A DNA stretch of 64,000 nucleotides from positions 12,838,640-12,902,639 of the forward strand of contig OX393581.1 of assembly GCA_947652605.1 (NCBI GenBank). Direction: 5' to 3'. The notes under the pieces were generated by a model. The model worked only from the letters and a program-made list of their open reading frames with translations, was not told the DNA's origin and made no database searches. The DNA comes from Elmis aenea. Lineage: Eukaryota > Arthropoda > Insecta > Coleoptera > Elmidae. The position numbers and the translations under genes were made by a program. Positions 1 through 9,360 of this stretch are shown one piece after another. Positions within the stretch are counted from its first letter, which is position 1, and the number at the start of each line of letters is the position of its first letter.

Positions 1-239
1 GAAATTTGTATTTAACTTTTACTTACAGAGAATAACATGTAACATTACAATTTTTAAATTTATTTTTCATAATACTAAAATATTTTTAATTACAACTTTG
101 TTTCCAAACCTACTCGGATCCAGTTATGAAAGAGATCAGGAGTTTATGGTACTTCTACTAACTTATACTAGGTAACTAGTATCATATTTTTAAAATCTAG
201 TAGTTTTGCCATTTTTCTTCTTTTTCTCATTCTTACGCC

Positions 240-450
240 CGCCCCCCTCGGCTAAACGTGTGGCTGTTGTTTCCTCTTTTATAAATATGTGAGCTCTGTT
301 TGTACGCTTCCTTTCATCTTTTTCTATCTTTTGTTAGCTCTCTTACCTTACTCCACTCTCTGTTTGTAGCAACTTCTTTTACTTCCTCATTCCAACGGTT
401 CCCTGGTCTTTCCTTTCGATTTTGTCCTCCCGCTCGCACTTTATATGCTT
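240..450 (-). pseudogene. LINE reverse-transcriptase C-terminal scrap
   Basis: Read on the minus strand this stretch gives a short peptide with the look of the tail after the reverse transcriptase of RTE-type LINEs: a basic RPGNRWNEEV segment, then W-S-K-V-R-E-L and a D-R-K-R motif, all close to the common pattern of arginine/proline-rich linker, W-x-D-E-V, then DR-x-W. No usable start or upstream RT is present and the frame is broken, so this is a dead 3' fragment. The rest of 1-600 is AT-rich and shows nothing else I recognise. Confidence 0.45.
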
Positions 451-683
451 TCCTGTAAAGATACATTGAAAATCACAAGTTGTCTTATACTTTTATTTCT
501 GATACAATATCTTAAATAACGCAAACTTTTAAGCAACGCCTTGTGAAAACACGTTGCTACCCAAAAATGCTGTATAATGGTTAACAAGAATTTAAAGACC
601 ACTATACAGGGTCATTAGTGGCGGATCGGTCGATTGTGGCTAAACGGTTTGAGATAGAAAGTTGATTCAAACGGTATTTCATA

Positions 684-1187
684 AGACTGTTTTATACTAT
701 ACTATTTTTTCGTTTAAGAAAATCGTATACGATTTTTGATACAAAAATTTCGTTCAAGAATTTAGCATGGAAAATATGAACCTTTTACATTGTACTATTT
801 TTTGGTACGAAAATGTTCAATTTGATCACAACACAAAGCGAATCATTTTCAAATTTAACGTATATTTAACGCTTGTTCCATTCTACATATTTATTCCTAC
901 AAAATAAATTGTGAGGGATTATAGCGGTAATAAGTAGTATTTAAGATCGTTTGATTGTTTCAGTTAACCTAACCCACAAATAACATGCGGTCAGATACAG
1001 TTGCAGTAGAATACGCATGCGCCCATGCCACAAAACACGCCCATGCTAAAATAGGACGCATATATTTTGACGGTAATAATTTCGTACGAATTTTTGGTTC
1101 AAGATTTGTAATTTCTGATTGACACCGTACTAGAAAATCGTATACGATTTTCTTAAACGAAAAAATAGTGTAGTATATAACAGACTA
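684..1187. mobile_element. TA-flanked inverted-repeat MITE nested in the foldback
   Basis: TIRs of about 50 bp face each other (agactgttttatac.. at 684; its inverse ends at 1187). Both contain the segment cgtttaagaaaatcgtatac. TA dinucleotides lie at 682-683 and 1188-1189. Joining the two flanks restores the same sequence seen uninterrupted in the right arm of the host element near 2165-2175, which proves a later insertion. No ORF; most likely a Tc1/mariner-derived MITE. Confidence 0.75.
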
Positions 1188-1228
1188 TACAGTTTTTTCT
1201 TCCGAACACGTTAAAAATATTTTTAAAT

Positions 1229-2134
1229 ATACAGGGTGAGTCACCTCTCTGGAACCAATAGCCACTTTTATATTTCAAATACAACACCCCATTTTTTATT
1301 TAATATTCTTGACCGCCTTCATTTTAACTTTACATCGATATAAAACAGTACAAGTTTTTATGCGGTCATGTCACTAAAAAAAAGTCATTTTCAATTTTTT
1401 TTAAGGTTTTAAGTCTTTATTTAAAAAATTCTCCTGAAGTCATTTTTCGAAGCACAGAGTTGTAATTTGGTAAGGACATGCAGAAAACATTGCTCTATTA
1501 GCTCAATACGAAAAAGTTTGAATCACGCATACAGGGTGTTCATAAATAGGTGGCAACTTTCCTGATTTTCGAAAGCTCGTAATTCAATTTTTTCAAATGC
1601 AAACCCCTGTATTTTTTTATGTCATCGAATTCGCCTTTAAGAGAGCTTCATTTTTTTGTTAAGTATGTCCTATACCCAAAACTCATACTCTTCGAGATAT
1701 TCGATTTTTTTTTTCTTAATCGTTAAAGCAAATAGGATGCCGTGCAAATCGAAAAAGCTGACAGTTCACTTCACTAACGTCAAAAACTTGTCATTTATTT
1801 CTTGGATTATAGCATTTCCACAATTAATTTTACTTGACAAGACTTTTTCGTATCGAGCTAATAGAGCAATGTTTTTTGCATGTCCTTACCAAATTACAAC
1901 TCTGTGCTTCGAAAAATGACTTCAGGAGAATTTTTTAAATAAAGACCTAAAACCTTGAAAAAATTTAAAAATTACTTTTTTTTAGTGACATGACCGCATA
2001 AAAACTTGTACTGTTTTATATCGATGTAAAGTTAAAATGAAGGCGGTCAAGAATATTAAATAAAAAATGGGGTGTTGTATTTGAAATATAAAAGTTGCTA
2101 TTGGTTCCAGAGAGGTGACTCACCCTGTATATTT
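1229..2134. mobile_element. Inner foldback element with ~290-bp inverted arms
   Basis: Arms 1229-1513 and about 1847-2134 are inverted copies at high identity, both starting tatacagggtgagtcacctc. The ORFs read across the arms (1656-1919 and 2072-2341) are by-products of the palindrome and are not genes. A further terminal motif, tacagggtgttcataaatag, lies at about 1531 in the central spacer, suggesting yet another truncated relative inside. Confidence 0.75.
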
Positions 2135-2670
2135 CAAAATATTTTTATCGTGTTCGGAAGAAAAAACTGTATGGAATACCGTTTGAATCAATTTTCTATC
2201 TCAAACCGTTTAGCCACAATCGACCGAACCGCCACTAATGACTCACCCTGTATATCTGTTTATTTATCAAAAAACTGTGGTGATGTCTTTTATTTAGGAG
2301 GAAATGTAGACAATATAATATTGGCCCGATTAAATTCCTAGGATATTGCTGTAAAAAATGACGTGACTGTTACTCGCCCTTTTGTTGTCCAATCAAGTGT
2401 ATATTATTTATTGATGATCCAACCAACAAATTTAGAAATAGAAAATATTTGTACCGTTACTTGTGTTACACGAAATTACAAGTATAAACAATAAAGTTGT
2501 TAAAACATAATATCATGTATATGGAGAAAAGTGAAGCTCACTTATTGCAAGTGAGATTTTTGACTGCCTCGTGGGAGTCACCACAGTATAGAGGTAAATT
2601 CGCGTTTGTGTTCAATGAATAAAAATTAAATAGTGATAAAACTGGTTAAAACCGGCTTTAGAAACTATTT

Positions 2671-3000
2671 ATTTCGTTTTCGTTCCTAAACGAAAAATAA
2701 TAATTTCGTTTTCGTTCCTAAACGAAAAATAATAATTTCGTTTTCGTTCCTAAACGAAAAATAATAATTTCGTTTTCGTTCCTAAACGAAAAATAATAAT
2801 TTCGTTTTCGTTCCTAAACGAAAAATAATAATTTCGTTTTCGTTCCTAAACGAAAAATAATAATTTCGTTTTCGTTCCTAAACGAAAAATAATAATTTCG
2901 TTTTCGTTCCTAAACGAAAAATAATAATTTTGTTTTCGTTCCTAAACGAAAAATAATAATTTCGTTTTCGTTCCTAAACGAAAAATAATAATTTCGTGTT
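2671..3000. repeat. Tandem array of a 32-bp hairpin-forming unit, ten copies plus a partial
   Basis: Copies start at 2671, 2703, 2735, 2767, 2799, 2831, 2863, 2895, 2927 and 2959, with a partial copy at 2991. The unit begins atttcgttttcgttcctaaa and contains the self-complementary pair ttttcgtt / aaacgaaaa. Only one substitution (copy 2927) was noticed, so the array is young or homogenised. The degenerate flank 3001-3065 continues the cgttt theme and ends in ctcagcgcctgccc, which could be the edge of a hAT-type element that grew the array. Confidence 0.95.
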
Positions 3001-3065
3001 GTTTTCCTTCTTTTAAATATTTCGGTTAATTTCGTTTAACGTTTTCTTTTTCGTTTCGTTCTCAG

Positions 3066-3786
3066 CGCCTGCCCTAAACAACAAGATATAGTATTTGCCA
3101 GGTAAAATATACATTTAAATTAAAGTTATACGATAGAACAAGAAACTCCATTTCGACAAATTATTTGAAAATAAATGAGTATTCAGATTCAGATACGAAT
3201 TATAAAATTAACATTTTTCATAAAAATACCCATAAATAAACTTTGTAAAAAATACTTTTTAATTTCGAAAGTTGGACTGCAACCGATAAAGGGTCGACAG
3301 TCGTGATTATATTTATTTTACGTTTTTATTATGTAACTATAAAACGGTCACAGCTTATTATACTAAATATACTGGGATATGCATTAAGGTGTAATAATTA
3401 GTATGCAGTTTGTTGCAGTAAATTAATTGTGTACGTAATATCCTTATTATCCAGTATTATCGACACTGTAGTAATAAACGATTTACGTCAACTGATATTA
3501 AACCTAGATCAATTTGCTACACATAAACTCTCATGGATTTGTAGGAATATGTCAGGTAGATCAACAAGCTTTGACAAATTACAAAATAAAATGATTAAAA
3601 TATAATAGTATTTACCTCCATGAAGTTATGAGTCCTTGTTTTATGTTACTTGAAGGTGTTAAGAATTTGTTACTAAAGTGAATTATGCACTCAGAAAATG
3701 GCATATCTTATTTTCATTTCAGCGTTTGTTAATATGAAAATTATGAACTTATTAGCAGTTTAAAAATATAACATTTCACGTTGATG
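3066..3786. other. AT-rich stretch with no recognised feature
   Basis: No ORF of interest, no inverted ends and no RNA gene were recognised. The stretch 2258-2670 before the tandem array is likewise blank. Confidence 0.5.
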
Positions 3787-3794
3787 ATCTATGC

Positions 3795-4104
3795 CAGCGC
3801 TTCTTAAGCTTTTTTCATTTATGACTCCATTTTTTATCACGACCCCAGGTATTAAATACAAAATTAAACATACAAATAATCACATAAATCATTTATTTTT
3901 TTGTTGTTGAACAATATACATGTAAAAAAGTAGTTATATTATTTGTCAAAGTAGTTTTGTAGGATTTGTTTCGAGTACAGAATAAACCAAATTAAAAAGA
4001 ATAAACCAAAGTAAAATTCAAGTCTTTGAATTTAATTTTCGCGACCTCATCATTCCGTTTCGCGATCCCATTTAGAGTCGCGACCCATAGTTTAAGAAGC
4101 GCTG
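3795..4104. mobile_element. hAT MITE with perfect 8-bp target duplication
   Basis: Starts cagcgcttcttaagc and ends tttaagaagcgctg, an inverted pair. The 8-bp direct repeat atctatgc lies immediately outside on both sides (3787-3794 and 4105-4112), the hallmark of hAT insertion. It is 310 bp long with no coding sequence. The interior near both ends carries cgacccca / cgcgaccc-type motifs, common in this class of nonautonomous hAT element. Confidence 0.9.
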
Positions 4105-4191
4105 ATCTATGCCATAGATTCTATGGTTTGAAAAACTAGTTTTGCACCTGACGGGTGTTAAGCTAAATAAAATGCACAAATTGTGTTCGGT

Positions 4192-4998
4192 TATACAGGG
4201 TGTCCCAATTATACACCTCCAAAAAGTAGGTGCATATTCCTGAGTGAAAATGATGATCATTTGTCAAATATTTTGTTTTCCGAAAATGCTTTCTTTTAAA
4301 GTTAGAGACCTCCAAAGTTGCAAGAAAAAAAAATCAAAAAATCGATTACGTCCTAGCCGTTTAAGCTAGAGCTATCAAACTTGGCCGAAATGTTTAGGTG
4401 TTTCCCATTGACTTTGTGGGATAACTAGAAAGAAAACACGTAATTGGAAGTATGATTTATAGTCAGGTCATCCGCTTACCATCTTCAGAATTTTTTTCTC
4501 TGGAATAAAATTGAAAATGTCATTGGTCCATAAGAAAGTACGACTTAAGAGGAAAAAAATCGTCCCTCTTTGTTTTTTGCTGTAAATGTAGCCGTTTTCG
4601 AGAAAATTAGAGCTAAAGATGCATCGACAAAGTCTGTTTATACACCTCAAATATTTTTTTTTACTAAACTTAGTTGGCTAATGTCATGCTTGACTTAAGG
4701 CCTGTTCATAATTAAGCGGATGACCTGACTATAAATCATACTTCTAATTACGTGTTTTCTTTCTAATTATCCCACAAAGTCAATAGGAAACACCTAAACA
4801 TTTCGGCCAAGTTTGATAGCTCTAGCTTAAACGGCTAGGACGTAATAGATTTTTTGATTTTTTTTCTTGCAACTTTGGAGGTCTCTAACTTTGAAAGGAA
4901 GCATTTTCGGATAACAAAATATTTGACAAATGGTCATCATTTTCACTCAGGAGTATTCACCTACTTTTTGGCGGTGTATAATTGGGACATCCTGTATA
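4192..4998. mobile_element. Foldback element with ~286-bp arms and TACAGGGTGTCCC ends
   Basis: Left arm 4192-4479 (tatacagggtgtcccaatta..) and right arm 4713-4998 (..taattgggacatcctgtata) are inverted copies differing at a modest number of sites. The spacer of about 230 bp is unrelated. ORFs 4072-4260, 4468-4650 and 4854-5045 come from the repeat and look non-genic. The ends resemble Tc1/mariner termini, with TA at the tips. Confidence 0.85.
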
Positions 4999-5391
4999 TT
5001 ACCTTAGGAACTTGTTCATTGGACAAATCTGTTTGCATTTTATAAAAGTATGAATAAATACTCGAATATTTGGATGTGGTGATGAACAATACGAGTTGAA
5101 TTCTATAGTTTAAATTGGGTTAACTCTTACGCCTAACCTATACACTTACTGCGACAACCGCATTTATACGCAAAGTGAGAGGATCTGACTGCGAAAACCG
5201 AACAAATCCGCACTACCTCTTGAACGCCGCACAGCAGACACGACTTTTAGAAACGTGTGATGCAGCGAAAGGGTTAAATTTATAGGTCAACATAATAAAA
5301 TAAGTTGTTCTTTGAATCCATCCACATCGGCAACTAGATAACAGAATAAGTACTCACTGACTAGAACTAAGTGCATCACAGTAACTAGATG
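4999..5391. other. 3' flank of the arfaptin gene
   Basis: Noncoding. It lies downstream of the minus-strand arfaptin stop codon. I looked for a minus-strand AATAAA or ATTAAA and for a poly(A) tract (poly-T on the plus strand) and saw neither within about 150 bp. 5130-5260 is somewhat richer in CpG than its surroundings. Confidence 0.5.
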
Positions 5392-6366
5392 CTACTGTTC
5401 CAACCAAGACGGAATTGTTGAATTTGGTGTTTTCACTTTGATATTAAACTGCTTCAAAGTTGCTTCTAAAGCAGTTTGGTTTCCAGAAAAGTATGCCGAT
5501 ATAGCATTATGGAATAAAAGTAACTGTTTATGCATAACTTTAATCCGGTTCTCATCAAGAAATGTCATCTTAATAGCCACTTCAGACCGTAGCTTCATAA
5601 ACTGTTGGCGGTGGATTTCAAAATTCTTCTGAGCTTCATTTACATATAAAGTGCCGTTAGTTTTTGATAATAATGACTCTAAATCGGTGCGATAAGCATC
5701 ATATTCAATACGAGCCGCTTCATATTGTCGAACACTATCCAAAGTATCCTCTATCGTTTTACTACATAAAGTGTTTACTGAAGTTGTAAAAAAGTTTAAC
5801 GCTCCTAGAAGAGTTTCTCCATTTTTTGTTAGATTTCGTTGCGTTTCAGAGTTATATAAAAATTCTTCTTGCAGTTCTGGCGACTTCTGAGCTAAGTCAG
5901 AAAAAGCTTCACCTAATGCATGCTGAGTTTGGACGACATGATAAAAATGACTTGTAAATGCTCTTGACAAACGTAAAATATTTAAATATTTACGCTGCGT
6001 TTCTCTAAGTTGCTCTATTTGCGCCTCCAGATCTGAATCATGTGTTCTAGAAGTTTTTCCTAATTTTTCAAACATCAATTGTTTAGTGCATTTATATGTA
6101 GAAATGGACAAATTTTTTAAATTCTCGATACGCGAGGATGTTTTCATAATTGTAGCATCATCATTCTGAGTTGGTGCTGTTGGAGTTAGAATGGCAGGTG
6201 AACTGGTACATGAAGAGAGACCTGTTGGAATTGAGCGAGAATATGGGCAAGCAGGTTTTGTATCAACTGCTGCTACAATATTGATTCTGCCTTCACTTGG
6301 TGGGGCATCTTTTAACATATTATGATTACTTATTCTTTCTGAACTAGAACTTCTAAATTGAGACAT
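5392..6366 (-). CDS. Arfip: Arfaptin (BAR/AH-domain protein), intact single-exon copy
   Basis: 324 residues. Residues 1-80 are a low-complexity Ser/Pro-rich tail. Residues 89-103 ([14 protein letters not shown]) match the amphipathic helix that precedes the BAR domain. Residues ~110-315 are the arfaptin-homology BAR domain with highly conserved blocks KSPELQEEF (161-169), [13 protein letters not shown] (181-193), [16 protein letters not shown] (215-230) and [14 protein letters not shown] (275-288), and the usual ending PSWLEQ. Arfaptins are known to bind PI4P membranes and Arl1/Arf/Rac GTPases at the trans-Golgi as crescent dimers. The start is ATG at 6366: the frame runs on to a TTG at 6408 but a TGA sits just before it, and this ATG has A at -3. 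No intron interrupts the domain and no stop or frameshift was found, so it is either a naturally intronless gene or a functional-looking retrocopy. The length is close to vertebrate arfaptins (~340). No neighbour suggests a shared unit. Confidence 0.93.
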   Translation of the reverse strand: MSQFRSSSSERISNHNMLKDAPPSEGRINIVAAVDTKPACPYSRSIPTGLSSCTSSPAILTPTAPTQNDDATIMKTSSRIENLKNLSISTYKCTKQLMFEKLGKTSRTHDSDLEAQIEQLRETQRKYLNILRLSRAFTSHFYHVVQTQHALGEAFSDLAQKSPELQEEFLYNSETQRNLTKNGETLLGALNFFTTSVNTLCSKTIEDTLDSVRQYEAARIEYDAYRTDLESLLSKTNGTLYVNEAQKNFEIHRQQFMKLRSEVAIKMTFLDENRIKVMHKQLLLFHNAISAYFSGNQTALEATLKQFNIKVKTPNSTIPSWLEQ

Positions 6367-6504
6367 TCTTGGTATAGTCGATAAATTTCTTCTGTAACGA
6401 ATTTTCAATCAACTTTCAACATTATAAATTACAAACAAATATTTGCTCAATTAATGAAATAATTATGCATTATGAACTGCCAAATAAAAACATTTTCATT
6501 TTGA

Positions 6505-6535
6505 CATTTGCCAATCATAGAGGAAAACCAATAGC
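6505..6535 (-). promoter_or_regulatory. Possible paired CCAAT boxes upstream of arfaptin
   Basis: Two CCAAT pentamers on the plus strand (6511-6515 and 6528-6532) lie about 145-165 bp upstream of the arfaptin ATG, in inverted orientation for that gene. CCAAT elements work in either orientation. No TATA box or initiator was picked out. In AT-rich DNA two such pentamers may be chance. Confidence 0.25.
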
Positions 6536-6721
6536 GTAGGAAAAAAAGTTTGTATTGACAGAACGGGTAATATTCACCATTTAAATACGACAGCTACAGT
6601 TTTCACTGACAAAAAGATTTGCAAAGCTTTTTGTTTAAAAGAATTAGCTCCATAAAAACAATTAAGTGCGGCTACCTTAAATCAGTTCCTTTATTAATAT
6701 GCATACATTATGTAAATATTG

Positions 6722-6863
6722 GTCACACACGAAATGACAGAACAACCTGAACGCACAGAAAACGAAAAACTGTTAACTGATTTTTACGAAAGAATGCAAG
6801 TTAAAACGAAAAGCTACTAACCGCACACGAAATGACAGGTCAACCTGAACGTCACAGAAAACG
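6722..6863. repeat. Direct repeat pair, ~43 bp, 99 bp apart
   Basis: The copies at 6722-6764 and 6821-6863 share cacacgaaatgacag and caacctgaacg plus cacagaaaacg, with a few differences. There is no coding sequence. 6864-7600 after it shows nothing I can name. Confidence 0.7.
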
Positions 6864-7744
6864 TCAATAATACTACGCCACTGATATCCTAGTTTTACAC
6901 TGAGACACCAACTAAAACTTGGTTATTTTATTTTCGGTCTGAAGTTAGCGGGCATCAGTCGCTGTTGATCACCCGATAGTATCTCAAACCGCACAGATTA
7001 TATTTTGTATTCCAAAATTATTTTCAATTTTCTTTTTTTCCATATATTTGGTAGATGTGGTATTACAATGTTTTGTGTGTAAAACAGAAATAAAATCTTT
7101 TAATGCACGCATTTTGATCTTGTAATGGCTCCGCGTTTACTTAACGCAGATGCTTGTAACGTATAAATCCGGATGTGTGAGTTCTAACACGATATGTAAA
7201 GCTCCTCTGGGATATAACTAAATGGCTTGAATATACAAACAAATGAGACTAAAAGCCAGTTAAGTAATTCCTATTATACGCCCTCTCGCCAATTTGCTAA
7301 GACGCTGCGAATTCCGGGCCTACGAAATTATTAATATTTGCTGTATCTTAGGTCGGCACAGCTAAATGAACCAGAAGCTACCCGCGATTTTTACTTCACA
7401 GTCATGTCCTCGCGACGTACAGTGTTCTTTAATTACACCGATAAATTTGTGATGTAATTTTTAGGCTAATATTTAAAAAAAAATATAAAATCTTATATGA
7501 AAGTACTTTTCAAGGCAGACACAATGCTCGAAACGGGAATACTGAAGTTAAAATGGTCAATAGGGTCTAAAAGAAAGGGAGCATTATGTAACCTTTGGGG
7601 CAGGGTTGGGCAAAATTTGATTTTTACTAAAAAAATAAAAAATAATTGATTTAAATTTACAGTAGGTATCAAAAAAATCTTTTCCTTTTTTACAACTAAT
7701 TTATTCATTATTCACACTGCATTACCTATATCTTTTATACAGCG

Positions 7745-9060
7745 TCAATCAAAAAGGAACAACAAATGAAAAAGTTTTTTACTAAATATTCCTCAGAAAC
7801 TTTTATTTCTGATAAAAGTTGGTGGATGACCTAAAACTTGTTTACCAGATTTTAGCGATTTCAGAAATATTCACAAGAGTAAAGATTGTATAGAATTAGA
7901 ATTCAAAAATACGACCAAAGGTGAAATATGAAGTTAAAATTTAATTTTTGTTTGAAGTAATTGTTACATTTAAAAAGTCTGCAACAAATGGAAAAGTTTT
8001 TTATTATTGGTTTCTCAAATAATTTTATTCTTGAGAAAAATTGGTGCATAGTCTAAAACTAATTTTATATTAAGAAAAGTTCAATAAAACTTCATATTAC
8101 ACTAGATTTTAACGATTTTTGAAATATTTGGAAGAGTAAAGTGCCCATCTTTTCAGAGTTTTAAAAAGTAAAAAAAAAAAAGTGGTTTAGGATTTAAAAT
8201 TTGTACTTAATACTCTATAAAATATCGTTTCACCTTGATTTTTTTTTCCTCTTAAAATAACGGCACTTTAATGTTGCGAATATTTCTAAAATCGCTAAAA
8301 GCTGGTGTCGTATGAATTTTTATCGAGCTTTTTTAAACTTAAAATTAGTTTTCGACCATGCACCAACTTTTCTCAAGAATAAAACTTTGCGAGAAATCGA
8401 TAATAAAAAACTCATCAATTAGTTGCAAACTTTTTGAATGTTGACACTACTATGAAATGCAAAAATTAAATTTTAAAGTCAAATTTCGTCTTGAAATAGG
8501 GGCACTTTACTTTTGCGAATTATTTCAAAATAATTAAAATCTAGTGTCATACATTTTTTTCCATCTTATAATATTAGTTTTAGGTCATGCCATCAACTTT
8601 TATAAAGAACTAGCGATTCCGGAGCCCCTTCGGGGCTACTTCACCGCTAGATCCCGGCTTGCGCGTAGAAGGTTCGAGCGTTTAAACGTTACGTCGAATT
8701 GACAAATTGTCAAATTTTGACGAAATTCTCGCTCCAGACGACCCGATTTAAATGTTGTGTGTAAGATTTTGGCACGTTTTCCTCAATATCTTTTCCGGAC
8801 GATTTTTTTGGGAATTCTCATATAGCCTATGTTCTTTCCATGGTCCTATAGATTGCCTGTGCCAAATTTGGTCAGTATCGGATGAATGGTATAGGAATGC
8901 ATAAAGGACAAACATCCATACAAACATCCATACAAACATACATACATTCATTTTTATATATATAGATAAAATTTTCTGAGAAAACGATAATAATAAACTT
9001 TTCCAATTGTTGCAGATTTTTTGAATAAAGCTGTAGATCTTTTGACCCTAAAAATAAAAA
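7745..9060. repeat. Degenerate multi-module palindrome
   Basis: Forward modules at ~7750-7930 and ~7975-8165 each contain gattttagcgatttcagaaa-like text followed by agtaaag. Inverted modules follow at ~8265-8450 and ~8480-8610. The last one is split by a Helitron and resumes at 8967-9060. All modules share the segments caacttttctcaagaataaa and caaactttttgaat in one orientation or the other. The structure resembles an ancient foldback whose arms were internally duplicated. Confidence 0.6.
8610..8966 (-). mobile_element. Nonautonomous Helitron, complete ends
   Basis: On the minus strand it starts TCTATATATATAAAAATGAA at 8966 and ends CTAG at 8610, flanked by A on the 5' side and T on the 3' side, as expected for A^T insertion. 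A strong hairpin (AGCCCC-TTC-GGGGCT, 8623-8637) lies 9 nt before the CTAG end. The host palindrome module reads through cleanly if the 357 bp are removed (..aaagaa + taaaatttt..), matching its sibling module near 8385-8405. There is no Rep/helicase. The ATGTTTGTATGG repeats near its 5' end give a meaningless 67-residue ORF. Confidence 0.88.
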
Positions 9061-9360
9061 TTATTGTAAAAATTTACAAAGCAAATCTACCGGAATGTGT
9101 CTCTAACAAGAAAATTTCTGAAAAGACTTTATTTCTCCCCCATTTATAAGAAGCCAATAGGCAATATTTTTGGCATACTTTACTAGCGGTTTTTTAAACG
9201 GGTGGAAGTAAAACGTTTATTTAGGTTATATGTGATGTGTGATTTTGAATCGTGAAAATAAATAAAGTTAAATTTAAATCATGATTTTAATTGAAAAAAA
9301 ATCGGCGGATTTAAATTATGATTAAATGGTGATTTAAATGAATTGATCAGGACAACCCTG

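Larger units (their letters stand above)
603..2257. mobile_element. Outer foldback element with TACAGGGTGAGTCA-type ends, carrying a nested insertion
   Basis: The two ends are inverted copies: 603-681 (tatacagggt.. then cattagtggcgg) reads again in reverse at 2159-2257. The left arm is split by a TA-flanked element at 684-1187 and resumes at 1190 (acagttttttcttccgaac), which matches the reverse complement of 2148-2166. The middle is a second, independent foldback. The left end has lost about four bases of the shared terminal motif. No coding capacity was found. The TACAGGGTG start and TA target fit mariner-type MITE ends. Confidence 0.75.
7601..9360. mobile_element. Possible hAT-like element bounded by CAGGGTTG / CAACCCTG
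   Basis: The ends cagggttgggcaaaattt (7601) and gatcaggacaaccctg (to 9360) are inverted. Subterminal DNA on both sides carries gatttaaat motifs typical of hAT elements of the CAGGGTTG type. The flanking 8-mers (ctttgggg / ctcttatg) do not match well, so the two ends may not belong to one insertion. No transposase is visible between them. Confidence 0.35.

Noticed and set aside
1656..2341. ORFs of 87 and 89 residues
   Set aside because: They lie on the inverted arms of the foldback element and translate both strands of one repeat.
2671..3000. CRISPR-like array
   Set aside because: Units are contiguous 32-mers with no unique spacers, and the sequence is eukaryotic.
5438..5632. 64-residue plus-strand ORF inside arfaptin
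   Set aside because: Antisense shadow of a conserved protein-coding frame.
8623..8680. tRNA- or SINE-like text (hairpin, ggttcgagcg resembling a B box)
   Set aside because: The hairpin plus CTAG and the TC start fit a Helitron; no tRNA cloverleaf could be drawn.
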